Source: Ariolimax columbianus | Taxonomy: Eukaryota; Mollusca; Gastropoda; Stylommatophora; Arionidae | Direction: 5' to 3' | DNA: 64,000 bases | NCBI GenBank assembly: GCA_036924085.1 | Contig: JAVGWX010000013.1 | Location: forward strand, 43,043,675 to 43,107,674 | Shown here: piece by piece, positions 35,601 to 37,752 of the stretch | Numbering within the stretch: the first letter of the stretch is position 1 | Layout: each line of letters starts with the position of its first letter | The notes under the pieces: generated by a model | The model's database searches: none | The model's input: the letters and a program-made list of their open reading frames with translations, nothing else | Told to the model about the DNA's origin: nothing | Program-made: the position numbers and the translations under genes

Positions 35601-37752
35601 TAAATGTGAGAACACAAGCATGAAAGAGTTTAGTCTGTTTTGTCATTGTTACTGGAGCAAAAATGGTAAAATTGTAACATGACAGACGCACCATTATTGT
35701 TGTTGTTTAGGTATTCCGTGGCTAAGTGGTTAAGCTGTCAACATGGTGATCAAGTGGTGTTGGTTCGACTTTGGACACCGCCGTTTTTTTCACGGTTGCT
35801 TGATGCGGAGTCCTCTGCATCTCGTAGTTGCCCCCTAGTTGTCTTGTCCTTGACTTACCACTGTTGTCGGGCGGCTTGAGACAAGAGAGTGTGGATAAAA
35901 AGTAGCACAGTTAATCCTTACTAAAAATAGCGTTAGGAAAATTAATTATGCCATTATTATCTACGATGGACGGAGGCCTTTGCTTTGTTTAGTGCCCACA
36001 ATGAGTAAGTTTACTTTTTGTGCGCCATAAATAGGATATTAACCTTCTTCACGCCGCCTGTTTTTAATTGCGACAATTTGACCTAATTAATTTCTGAATT
36101 TCTCGCTATGGTATTCGACTTTCAAAATTTTTAACTTTACTGTTTGTTTGTCAATAAATATGATTTTCTTGTGTGTAGAGACACAATTGAATAACGAACA
36201 TGTGGGTGTTATTGTTTTTGTTGTGTGTTTGTTAGTTTCTGAGATACAAAAAAATGAAGTTGAAAATTTATGAAAATCTAGGAAAAAAATTTGACTCGAC
36301 AGCTAGGTCTAGTCGCGCCGATAGAAAATCATGGAAACCACAACAATGTATCGATACTGTGTATACACTATCGACACAACTGTTAGTTTCCAATTCAAAC
36401 ACCGTTTTTGTAGGCCGAGTTGGTCCGCTAGGGTAGGACAATGGTGTGCTAAGGTTAAGTGACAGGTTGTAGTAGCTTTTGGGTAATGTTCTTATATATA
36501 TATTCAAATTATCTCTTAAATATCATTTATGATTTAATTACTTTATTTTTCCTATTGAGTCTAAATCAGTTAGCCGAGTATTAAATATACCAGTTCAGTT
36601 CAGTAGAATAAATGAGACTAGAATAGCCATTCCTACCTTAAACAATGTTTGGAGGTCATCTCAGAACAGCACAAACACCAAATTTAGAACTTACAAGAAC
36701 TGTACTTTCTATGCTTTTGTATGGTATGGAGTGTTGGAGAGTGACAGAAAGGAAAATGTCAGAATTGTAATCTTTTCATTTGGTCTGTCTCAAAGAGAGA
36801 GATTCATGGAATATTCTGACCCAACTCCATTGCCACTGTGAACTGCTTGCCCAGAGCAATTGGACTGGTTTAACGAAAAACCATAGAAGTCTGAAAGGGA
36901 ATCATGAATCAGAGAACCCCTATTTGCAAACCTATTTTGTCTTCATGCTATCCGAGATGCCACGATAAGATGGTAGCCACTGAAGTATCATTGGCTTTTT
37001 GACAGTTACCTTATTTAGTTCATTCCTCAGGTGCGGGAGTTTACCACGCTTGAGAGACTGCAGTATAGCATCTGTGAAGATGACTACCTGATGGCAATCA
37101 AAATTGTTATATATCACATTCACAGCTTGTGCCTACACATCAGCTTTAAAGTTAGAAAAGAATGTATAGCTAGGAATAATCTTTGTCTCACAATGGTTTT
37201 CAGGATATGAGACAAAAGCTCCATCTCCTCTATTCTTGACAGTATTTATTGTTGATCCATATGTATCCAGAATATCAAGAATCTTTTTTTTTTTTTAATT
37301 TTGCGTTTGCCTTATTTCTCAAATCCCCAAAGGCGGTGTGCGTTGCACTGTGGTTTCTATTGTGCCTGTCTGCCCAGTGCATCCGACTTTAGCATGCATT
37401 TGCTTCCCCGGGGTAACAGTCGGTGCTGGGATGGGGATCGAACCCAGCCCCTTCGGATTGTGAGCCGTGCCACTTAACCAATAGCTCCCCCCCCCCCCCC
37501 CCCCCCCCAACCAAAAAAAACCAAGGAAATTAAATACTAAATTGCAACAAACATTCTTCCAGTGGCATTTTTAACCTAAATTTACTCTTCAGGTTGCTAG
37601 AACTGATCAAGCAGTTCAAAGAAGTGTGGGCACAACGATCAAACCCTAGTGTTGGACTCAGCGACTCCATACAGAGGCTTCGAAGCTTATTCAAGGTTCT
37701 ACTTCCAGAACCATCCCACTCAGAGCTTGTTAACAGTGAACTGGATCATTAA
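1227..37752 (+). CDS. GH20 beta-N-acetylhexosaminidase-like protein, 10 exons, 5'-partial
   Basis: Seen: ten exons (1227-1373, 2933-3134, 11945-11991, 14738-14779, 16234-16414, 20358-20493, 24504-24610, 31499-31623, 34708-34824, 37593-37752), all with AG acceptors and GT donors and compatible phases, give 420 residues ending in TAA at 37750-37752. Residues 132-146 hold the block GINYFVCPGTAAWNS; 147-190 hold LAGCPE..., then DW at 175-176 and GKGH at 178-181; 207-420 form a mostly helical C-terminal extension. Known: bacterial GH20 enzymes carry very similar YVCPGTSSWNS and TDWGDNGHWQ blocks in the second half of the catalytic barrel; such enzymes remove terminal N-acetylhexosamine. Inferred: same fold. 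The expected Asp-Glu pair seems to be Asp63-Gln64 (2973-2978), so activity is doubtful. The N-terminal part lies upstream of the window. The family is fairly sure, the substrate unknown. Introns are crowded with transposons, but the exons have no stops. Confidence 0.88.
1425..1690 (-). mobile_element. tRNA-derived SINE, family E
   Basis: The minus strand carries GTGTTCGACTCC (box-B-like), then a body ending in GATAAAAAGTAGC...CTACGATGGACGG. The same sequence is at 35700-35980 on the + strand, about 85 percent alike by eye. Short open frames here are incidental. Confidence 0.65.
1691..2264. other. Intron, no gene seen
   Basis: AT-rich sequence of the first visible intron. Open frames of 66-92 codons overlap on both strands without motifs. 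Nothing recognised. Confidence 0.4.
2265..2520 (+). mobile_element. Jockey-like LINE RNase H fragment
   Basis: Peptide pieces DIYTDGLATTAVKNGGT, GLSIAAEIIIISKCQQVVFF and TDVMSVLAG match the RNase H domain of jockey-type non-LTR elements (YTDGSA...GG, FTDA.SVL). The catalytic Asp of YTDG is kept; a stop and a frameshift break it. Confidence 0.7.
2933..3134 (+). CDS. GH20-like gene, exon with the expected catalytic site
   Basis: Acceptor TTCTAG, donor GTGAGT. One base completes a Glu codon, then 67 codons. It contains LDQTEDNLGVG, which I align with the DET..LG.G catalytic motif of bacterial GH20, and then LPPGIIFKEYAVK, which aligns with the LP..VI..EWGYEAD segment. The Gln codon is CAA at 2976-2978; a Glu codon (GAA) would differ by one base. 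Confidence 0.86.
3340..3700 (+). mobile_element. LINE reverse-transcriptase C-terminal tail fragment
   Basis: Decayed match to the tail common to several copies here (RQP.GERSQQPVEQQ..., ALTWDPQRKK, NTWRR). Stops are frequent. Related copies are at 13640-13975, 17450-17760 and 57280-57475. Confidence 0.6.
3701..4224. other. T-rich intron, no gene seen
   Basis: Strongly T-rich with no motif or repeat identified. Confidence 0.4.
4225..4840 (+). mobile_element. Jockey-like LINE 3' end (RNase H, zinc knuckle) with GAA tail
   Basis: The RNase H end VVVQWVPSHCNIQGNEEADR is followed, after one stop, by a 126-codon frame at 4434-4814 with RLRTGHNRLRYHLF, ECPCGTGKMTAEHLLQNCP, then KLYGSGDSLRMTAAFFE. 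The Cys-X-Cys...His...Cys set is the usual zinc-binding end of these ORF2 proteins. The element ends in CGTACGAAGAAGAAGAAGAA at 4817-4836. Related 3' ends: 34265-34545, 58025-58335 and the minus-strand copy at 62878-63045. Confidence 0.82.
4895..5110. repeat. Dispersed block, copy 1 of 3
   Basis: A block running from CTCTGCCTCTGAAGGG to TCTTGAGCATCTGAGTAG recurs at 7255-7475 and 8930-9145, each time followed by a SINE D copy. On the minus strand it contains GAGTTCAAATCCC, a box-B-like string. Confidence 0.65.
5105..5250 (+). mobile_element. tRNA-derived SINE, family D, diverged
   Basis: CATCTGAGTAGCACAGTGAT followed by GTTCGATTCCC: box-A-like and box-B-like strings at tRNA spacing. Other copies at 7468-7690, 9137-9360, 22785-23000 and 54905-55170. 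Confidence 0.65.
5255..5770 (-). mobile_element. LINE reverse-transcriptase fragment, copy 1
   Basis: Nearly the same as 7975-8640 but without the 8112-8335 insertion. The minus strand encodes decayed reverse-transcriptase sequence (LTS.LS.L.E..., DQLF). At 5725-5900 it grades into a SINE B-like segment (ACCAAGCCCCGAAAAGGGCT). Confidence 0.6.
5910..7110. other. AT-rich intron, no gene seen
   Basis: About 1.2 kb of mostly AT-rich DNA. An open frame at 5979-6218 has no recognised motif. No repeat family assigned. Confidence 0.4.
7115..7250 (-). mobile_element. LINE reverse-transcriptase N-terminal fragment
   Basis: The minus strand encodes FFESVNRAGKITKQ and PRENSQANQCLHI, nearly identical to the segment at 8800-8925. 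It sits left of the second dispersed block. Confidence 0.6.
7255..7475. repeat. Dispersed block, copy 2 of 3
   Basis: Near-identical to 4895-5110 and 8930-9145; followed by SINE D at 7468. Confidence 0.65.
7468..7690 (+). mobile_element. tRNA-derived SINE, family D
   Basis: GAGTAGCAGAGTGGTTAGAG (box-A-like) and GCAGGTTCAATCC (box-B-like), with a body ending near CACTTCACCCCAAGCTACAG. Inactive copy. Confidence 0.7.
7715..7935 (-). mobile_element. Jockey-like LINE tail fragment
   Basis: The minus strand parallels the end of the element at 10170-10705: CATACAAAGTGTTCCATTTATCTGGCC and TCTAATGGTATCTGCA strings recur there. Short, stops present. Confidence 0.45.
7975..8930 (-). mobile_element. 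LINE reverse transcriptase, copy 2, interrupted
   Basis: Reading the minus strand: SVNRAGK, CKSSINSL, IKSRKAPELDKIHNEMLLHL (fingers region, KAPG.D.I..EML), ATIQLINLT, then FRPI.LTS.LSKL.E..IN (palm block) and EDQLFRLTKTNNGF. This is the usual order in a non-LTR reverse transcriptase. Several frameshifts. A separate LINE tail is inserted at 8112-8335. Confidence 0.72.
8112..8335 (-). mobile_element. LINE C-terminal tail inserted in copy 2
   Basis: The minus strand encodes EHILLDCPLYRDRRYRTWP and TTDFIMATGLLI, the zinc-knuckle end of a jockey-like ORF2. The paralogous region at 5400 reads straight across, so these roughly 220 bp are a later insertion. Confidence 0.68.
8930..9145. repeat. Dispersed block, copy 3 of 3
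   Basis: Near-identical to 4895-5110; followed directly by SINE D. Confidence 0.65.
9137..9360 (+). mobile_element. tRNA-derived SINE, family D, best copy
   Basis: GAGTAGCAGAGTGGTTAGAG and GGTTCGAACCTC are 30-40 bases apart, like boxes A and B of a tRNA promoter. The 3' part ends near CTTCATCCCCAACTGCAGTG. Confidence 0.75.
9685..10035 (+). mobile_element. SINE-like retroposon, family A
   Basis: Sense copy: GAGACTAACATCTGGTCAG at the 5' end, ACTCATTGTGAGCATTCAAC and a CATCATCATCA tail at the 3' end. The same element lies in reverse at 11415-11745, 27281-27575, 28455-28743, 32677-32975 and 52591-52879. Confidence 0.75.
10170..10705 (-). mobile_element. Jockey-like LINE RNase H to C-terminus, decayed
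   Basis: Minus-strand pieces GSLSLKYTWQS*QTG (WIP-H...DRLAK region), LKREDPSIIFRL, SHLNRIQLKQT, HPYETAEHIF, ELLSPRPDKW match the end of jockey-type ORF2. Same lineage as 29640-30230. Confidence 0.65.
10840..11400 (-). mobile_element. LINE C-terminal tail
   Basis: Minus strand: VFPVAAYGCETWTVTQTSRK (the AYGCE-W block after the reverse transcriptase), HQRHNGFERTIMEVM, KRGRPR, then the carboxyl end GAMF.KWHAT. A second copy of the same tail is at 47100-47625. Confidence 0.78.
11415..11745 (-). mobile_element. SINE family A, antisense
   Basis: Starts GTTGTTGTTGGATGCCCACA and ends in TGTCTGATCAGTATATTTTG plus TTAGTC. The body matches 27281-27575. Its tail side borders AT-rich triplets, so the exact ends are uncertain. 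Confidence 0.72.
11945..11991 (+). CDS. GH20-like gene, 47-bp exon
   Basis: Acceptor ATTTCAG, donor GTAAGA. It encodes ADHDYNKFCTTLVEL plus two bases of a Gly codon. It fits the ADHPFDEEC..L segment of bacterial-type GH20 proteins. Too short for simple ORF calling; found by homology and phase. Confidence 0.84.
12195..12305 (-). mobile_element. SINE family B, truncated
   Basis: GGCTTGGCTTCGTTCGTTCT, then CTGAAAGGGCTTAAGCAGCA and AGTCCAGAGAACGGAAT, matching the 3' quarter of SINE B read backwards. Lost beyond 12305. Confidence 0.65.
12306..12955. other. Unassigned intron sequence
   Basis: An open frame on the minus strand (12477-12803, 108 codons) shows no known motif. It may be the upstream part of the + strand LINE that follows, but I cannot show this. 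Confidence 0.35.
12956..13975 (+). mobile_element. LINE reverse transcriptase palm to C-terminus
   Basis: Pieces in order: ENTVCRVVHERVLTDSFEVQ, TEVRLGCLMSPLMFLMAIDW (QGC.LSP block), LDYADYLVLLS (the catalytic F/YADD motif reads YADY), then KARTAFLFLLNN, and the tail WERSQQPVEQ, RTRNTRRRDSENEL. Frameshifts and the lost second Asp of the active site show it is dead. Confidence 0.78.
13975..14340 (+). other. Unidentified 121-codon open frame
   Basis: Open from the LINE end to a TAG. No motif I recognise (contains QIEHLILVPVSIACHYWGVI). No splice signals suggest it belongs to the GH20-like gene, whose phase continuity skips it. Probably chance or repeat-derived. Confidence 0.25.
14738..14779 (+). 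CDS. GH20-like gene, 42-bp exon
   Basis: Acceptor ATTTCAG, donor GTGAGT. It encodes INYFVCPGTAAWN, with split Gly and Ser codons at its ends. This is the diagnostic YVCPGTSSWNS block of bacterial-type GH20. Confidence 0.88.
   Translation, partial: NQLLCMPWNSSME
14905..15595. repeat. 57-bp minisatellite, about 12 copies
   Basis: Unit like TGTATATTTATACCCTATTG TTCTAAGGTAGGGACACTTA plus about 17 more bases. Copies drift from left to right, with the last three sharing CTTATGGCCTATTGTTATAA. Lies in the intron between the 42-bp and 181-bp exons. Confidence 0.9.
15690..15900 (-). mobile_element. SINE family A2
   Basis: GGGTTATAGTGGCTCTTCAT, GGTGAACCAGGGTCCTTCTG, ending TTTTGATCAGTATATAAG. Same subfamily as 23455-23660 and 31940-32065 but without the tandem end. 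Confidence 0.6.
15905..16090 (+). mobile_element. SINE family B2, partial
   Basis: GAAGATGCAGCGCAGTAAAT, GCAGTCAGCGACTCATAGCT, matching older B-type copies at 33955-34200 and 46240-46510. Confidence 0.55.
16234..16414 (+). CDS. GH20-like gene, exon with DW...GKGH block
   Basis: Acceptor TTCCTCAG, donor GTAAAT. It completes Ser, then 60 codons: LAGCPEAAMSNIMSAATNTE..., CDWTGKGHLNHQP, SWPGILSAAGLAWN. The Asp-Trp and Gly-His of the family's TDWGDNGHWQ motif are kept; the Asp-Asn in the middle is replaced by Gly-Lys. Confidence 0.9.
16540..17260. mobile_element. TTAA-type element relative, ends lost
   Basis: Shares GTTAGTTTCTGAGATACAAG, GTTAGTTTCCACTACAAACG and the GGAAATTGAAGC...GTCTATTTT segment with 24121-24500, 25940-27028, 39101-39974, 43800-44160 and 44540-44900. 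No transposase seen. Confidence 0.5.
17450..17760 (+). mobile_element. LINE C-terminal tail
   Basis: Peptide pieces ENLSERSQQQPVEQQ, KLGWISHTLRKTPSNVVRHA, LTWNPQERGKRGRPRNTWRR match the shared tail of copies at 3340 and 13640. Confidence 0.8.
17821..18065 (+). mobile_element. tRNA-derived SINE family C, with target duplication
   Basis: Starts GGGGGACGGCG, carries GGGTTCGATCCCC (box B) and ends in a run of A. CAATGTCT flanks both ends (17813-17820 and 18066-18073). Other copies: 45542-45745, 48437-48690, 56560-56810 and inverted 37287-37510. Confidence 0.86.
18125..18335. repeat. 28-bp minisatellite, about 7 copies
   Basis: Unit like GCATATAGCTAAATTAGACC plus TATCTGAA, with substitutions between copies. 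Directly before the mariner 5' end. Confidence 0.85.
18351..19602 (+). mobile_element. mariner element with 56-bp terminal inverted repeats
   Basis: The first 56 bases (18351-18406, starting CAAGGTGCTTGTCATAAGTC) and the last 56 (19547-19602, ending GACTTATGACAAGCCCCTTG) are inverted copies with three mismatches. Inside, mariner transposase pieces run in order: FLMLQRKTP, EEFCPSYASVKNW, FPRSGRPSSE, DRKMTIAEM, then VDETWVHHY, AQKSARKVMLTVFWT, LLQDNEPSPKA, HPPYSPDLAPSDFFLFPKL, and the end GGGYIDKE. Frameshifts and stops break it; HDNA reads QDNE. TA precedes the 5' end. DD34D-type by spacing, inferred. Confidence 0.92.
19785..20045. repeat. Degenerate 31-bp minisatellite
   Basis: About eight diverged units like TTCCTTATTCTGTCCATTTT CATGGATGC. 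A further unit-like stretch (CCTTGTCCATTTTTCAG) forms the acceptor of the exon at 20358. Confidence 0.7.
20358..20493 (+). CDS. GH20-like gene, C-terminal extension exon 1
   Basis: Acceptor TTTTTCAG, donor GTAGGT. 45 codons plus one base: DLLENSLPSLLNQHVFRDRG, then GVLGNIVIELGRAETYAIRR. Resembles the region after the barrel in bacterial GH20 proteins (NRHVF.D..GV.G...LELG). The acceptor tract looks like a unit of the degenerate repeat upstream at 19785-20045. Confidence 0.85.
20558..20672. repeat. CT-rich then CA-rich microsatellite
   Basis: (TC)n run with interruptions followed by CACACACACA. Open frames made of repeated Ser-Leu or Arg-Glu come from it. Confidence 0.9.
20745..21010 (-). mobile_element. 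SINE family B2, antisense
   Basis: GTGTCATAGTTTACAGCTAG, ATCTTTCGGTCAGACACGTC, GCTGCATTGTTGCAGTC, GAGCCACTGGTTGCTGTCAG: the B2 body read backwards, as at 56130-56420. Confidence 0.6.
21085..21295 (+). mobile_element. SINE family A, internally shortened
   Basis: ACATACTGACCAGG, then GAAAAGCTACTACAACCTGC, CCCTTTTCAGGATACACACA and ACTCATTGAAGGCATTAAAT. The middle of the element is missing. Confidence 0.6.
21588..21795 (+). mobile_element. tRNA-like SINE, single copy
   Basis: GGGGACTGAGTGGTCTCGAG (box-A-like) and GCTGGTTCAAATC (box-B-like), followed by a T-rich body and an A-rich stretch (AAATAAAAAAAGAG). No second copy found in the window. Confidence 0.5.
22040..22399 (+). mobile_element. SINE family B with 13-bp target duplication
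   Basis: Starts GGGATCAAAATGCTGAGCAG and ends GAGAACGAACGAAGAAGAAG plus more GAA. AAATAGACACTAC flanks both sides (22027-22039 and 22400-22412), showing insertion by target-primed reverse transcription. The 68-codon open frame inside is not a gene. Confidence 0.9.
22785..23000 (+). mobile_element. SINE family D, diverged
   Basis: TGATGTAGTGGTGGAGCACT, GGTGTAACTCCCAC, AACTCAACTGTAAATGGGAA, ending AACACTTCATCCCTGATAGC. It borders the 29-bp array. Confidence 0.6.
23004..23318. repeat. 29-bp minisatellite, about 11 copies
   Basis: Unit like GACTCCTTTACATTACCTTT ATTTGACAG with few substitutions, head to tail without spacers. Confidence 0.92.
23455..23885 (-). mobile_element. SINE family A2 with tandemly multiplied end
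   Basis: A2 body (GGTGGGTTACAGTGG, GGTGAACCAGGGTCCTACTG) followed from 23660 by about six copies of a 38-bp unit, TGATCAGTATGTTTCACCTG ACCCTGACTAACATAGTC. The unit is a single segment in family A copies, so it has been multiplied here. The same array lies inverted at 31700-31945. Confidence 0.8.
24121..24500 (+). mobile_element. TTAA-type element, left part
   Basis: Begins TTAACCTTTACCACACC and carries GAGATACAAGAAGATGG; the right part is missing and the 24504 exon follows. Confidence 0.55.
24504..24610 (+). CDS. GH20-like gene, C-terminal extension exon 2
   Basis: Acceptor TTACACAG, donor GTTAGT. Two bases complete Ile, then 35 codons: EDLSDLPEEQGSILYRFLIH and PDGVPLEFLSTDALQ. A TTAA-type repeat fragment ends close upstream. 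Confidence 0.82.
24690..25930 (-). mobile_element. LINE tail split by a retroposon
   Basis: Minus strand: MLERIQKRVTKL, YSYQEIPGYRV, NREEFEVI, then after the insertion RRSTHKLIKGRLD, ENILLESGECLECIATGN, RINWISIVTFR. This is the C-terminal tail of a LINE group also seen at 30625-30810 and 55560-56080. The segment 25028-25760 is a later insertion. Confidence 0.72.
25028..25760 (+). mobile_element. 733-bp unidentified retroposon, TSD and A-rich end
   Basis: Inserted in the LINE tail; TAATTATCT occurs on both sides (25019-25027 and 25761-25769) and the right end is GGACAAAAAAAAC. GC content is higher than its surroundings. It contains overlapping open frames of 91 and 105 codons (25321-25596, 25400-25717) without motifs I know. 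A related segment, from TTGCCACTGG to TTTCTTCCTCACT, is at 57480-57600. Confidence 0.75.
25940..27028 (+). mobile_element. TTAA-type element interrupted by SINE B
   Basis: Right end GAGGTAAAGGTTAA at 27015-27028; the left part shares ATTTCCCCTGCAACTGCA and GTTAGTTTCCGAGATACAAG with related copies. SINE B lies at 26275-26635 inside it. The left end is not sharply defined. Confidence 0.6.
26275..26635 (-). mobile_element. SINE family B, antisense
   Basis: Starts GCTTGGCTTGGCTTCGTTCG and ends CTCAGCATCTTTATCCC, full length. Target duplication not clear by eye. Confidence 0.82.
27035..27185 (-). mobile_element. LINE reverse-transcriptase fragment
   Basis: Minus strand LPTNVTKIAVKKANAMLGMI KRNI matches the V..AA.KAN.MLG.I.R block near the end of many LINE reverse transcriptases. 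Confidence 0.65.
27281..27575 (-). mobile_element. SINE family A, 295 bp, 15-bp target duplication
   Basis: Flanked by TGGGACCTATGATAT (27266-27280) and TGGGACCTTTGATAT (27576-27590), one mismatch. Antisense; tail side GTTGTTGAATGCCCACAATG, head side CCAGATGTTAGTCTTCCTCC. This copy fixes the ends of the family. Confidence 0.92.
27630..28145 (+). mobile_element. LINE reverse transcriptase, FADD region
   Basis: LVVDWIMKTTT, LNNLNFADDLAVLSHN (catalytic FADD intact), then FLYLGSNVGKVGGTDIDIQI, RIQQSREAFIVLWNLRKST. Frameshifts between pieces. Confidence 0.8.
28180..29000 (-). mobile_element. Element H, copy with SINE A inserted
   Basis: Aligns to 39110-39650 over AAGTTTTATT...TAAGACACATAATT and, on the other side of a SINE A, CAATTCCG...ATGATCATTGG. 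Minus-strand pieces HLDYLWIFNT and GIDG parallel HLDYSWIFNT and GIDEY of the other copy, so it once encoded protein. Confidence 0.55.
28455..28743 (-). mobile_element. SINE family A inside element H
   Basis: Flanks GTCCGATCCG and GTCAATTCCG; the paralogue at 39400 reads ATTCGTCAATTCCG without the insertion, giving both boundaries. Confidence 0.85.
29001..29635. other. Intron, no gene seen
   Basis: AT-rich with a 93-codon open frame (29333-29614) lacking motifs and ending in a box-B-like GGTTCGAATC region on the + strand. Nothing assigned. Confidence 0.35.
29640..30240 (+). mobile_element. Jockey-like LINE RNase H to C-terminus, decayed
   Basis: IPGHSNTPGNNKASKLAKKG (the final Trp of the W.PGH motif is now a stop), GLKQELPHTST, TWLNRWKWETHNGRSTD, LNKHLNRIQSQHTSECQ, SSKTR. 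Same lineage as 10170-10705. Confidence 0.75.
30425..30588. repeat. 38-40-bp minisatellite, 4 copies
   Basis: Unit like TTCTCTTCCAAATCTCCAGC ATTATTTGTTGTTTTTTG. Confidence 0.85.
30625..30815 (+). mobile_element. LINE C-terminal tail fragment
   Basis: FFSQRVVNA, NALPQEVVEARTVDAFKK, then ESSKPV. Same tail as 55560-56080. Confidence 0.72.
31000..31155. repeat. 38-bp minisatellite, 4 copies
   Basis: Unit like TAATTGAAAGTTTATCCTTA GTGAATATTAAACATACA. Confidence 0.88.
31499..31623 (+). CDS. GH20-like gene, C-terminal extension exon 3
   Basis: Acceptor ATCTACAG, donor GTAAGT. 41 codons plus two bases, including EVQLTIELMLLACR, which resembles the E(L)..A..LL..A.R helix of bacterial GH20 C-terminal regions. 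Confidence 0.84.
31690..32065 (+). mobile_element. SINE family A2 with tandem end, inverted to the 23.5-kb copy
   Basis: 31700-31945 holds about seven units like CAGACTGTTAGTCAGGGTCA GGTGAAACATGCTGAT, the reverse complement of the 23660-23880 array, followed by the A2 body (GAGGAGCCTCACATTACACT, CCCTGGTCCACCTTCTCAAG). A 69-codon repeat peptide on the minus strand is an artefact of the array. Confidence 0.82.
32677..32975 (-). mobile_element. SINE family A, antisense, full length
   Basis: GTTGCTGTTGTTTCAAGTGC CCACAATGAGTAG at the tail side, TTTTGCCTGACCCTGATG and TTAGTCTTC at the head side. Confidence 0.8.
33170..33844 (+). mobile_element. TTAA-flanked MITE family F, copy 1
   Basis: 675 bp bounded by TTAA on both sides; ends TTAACCTGTAACACACC and GGCGTGAAGAAGGTTAA form imperfect inverted repeats. 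No transposase. TTAA duplication with CC(C/T) ends is the piggyBac habit. Confidence 0.82.
33955..34200 (+). mobile_element. SINE family B2
   Basis: GCTGAAGATGCAGCACAGTG, GACAGCAGTCAGCGACTTGT, GTGCAAATATCACAGCCTTG. Matches 46240-46510. Confidence 0.6.
34265..34545 (+). mobile_element. Jockey-like LINE 3' end with GAA tail
   Basis: ELVTTE and HLRTGHNRMRHHL-like reading, LTNMTAAHDLH, ending GCAGAAGAAGAAGAAG. Frameshifted relative of 4434-4840. Confidence 0.6.
34708..34824 (+). CDS. GH20-like gene, C-terminal extension exon 4
   Basis: Acceptor TTCTAAAG, donor GTATGT. One base completes Arg, 38 codons, two bases left. Encodes VGKALVLSGRKPEKQTGFG and NFGISNLTVTTRTDLAN. An insertion of about 680 bp (TTAA type) begins 59 bp downstream. 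Confidence 0.82.
34883..35565 (+). mobile_element. TTAA-flanked MITE family F, copy 2
   Basis: 683 bp from TTAACCTGTAGCAATCC to GGAGTGCGTAAGGTTAA, about 90 percent like copy 1 by eye. Starts 59 bp after the 34708-34824 exon. Confidence 0.82.
35700..35985 (+). mobile_element. tRNA-derived SINE, family E
   Basis: TCCGTGGCTAAGTGGTTAAG (box A) and GTTGGTTCGACTTTGG (box B), then the same body as 1425-1690. Followed by a piece of SINE A. Confidence 0.75.
35988..36490 (-). mobile_element. SINE family A fragment split by MITE F copy 3
   Basis: GTGCCCACAATGAGTAAGTT up to 36042, and GTGACAGGTTGTAGTAGCTT from 36459. Intact SINE A copies read ATGTTAAGTGACAGG across this point. Confidence 0.82.
36039..36458 (-). 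mobile_element. TTAA-flanked MITE family F, copy 3, shortened and inverted
   Basis: 420 bp from TTAACCTTCTTCACGCC to GGTGTGCTAAGGTTAA, inverted relative to copies 1 and 2 and lacking about 260 bp of the interior. It sits exactly in a TTAA of SINE A. Confidence 0.86.
36560..36900 (+). mobile_element. LINE reverse-transcriptase tail
   Basis: NETRIAIPTLNNVWRSSQNS, TNTKFRTYKNCTFYAFVWYG, CWRVTERK, then IHGIFWPNSIAT, RAIGLV. Matches the thumb and tail of a LINE group with LLYGAECWRVTE and FWPN.I. Confidence 0.75.
36930..37285 (-). mobile_element. Jockey-like LINE RNase H fragment
   Basis: Minus strand: LDTYGSTINTVKNRGDGAFV, SNFKADVQAVNVIYN, CHQVVIFTDAILQSLKRGKL, PHLRNELNKV, LQWLPSYRGI. The RNase H order is complete but key residues have drifted (PSYRG for P.HCG). 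Confidence 0.78.
37287..37510 (-). mobile_element. tRNA-derived SINE family C, antisense, with G run at its head
   Basis: T-run at 37287-37298 is the tail; GATCGAACCCAGC is box B read backwards; the head ends in a C run of 23 (37486-37508) where other copies have four to five G on the sense strand. Confidence 0.82.
37593..37752 (+). CDS. GH20-like gene, last exon with stop
   Basis: Acceptor ACTCTTCAG. One base completes Lys, then 52 codons and TAA. LLELIKQFKEVWAQRSNPSV matches the L...(F)..LW..R.(K/R)PG helix that closes many bacterial GH20 proteins. The acidic tail ends SELDH. Confidence 0.85.
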
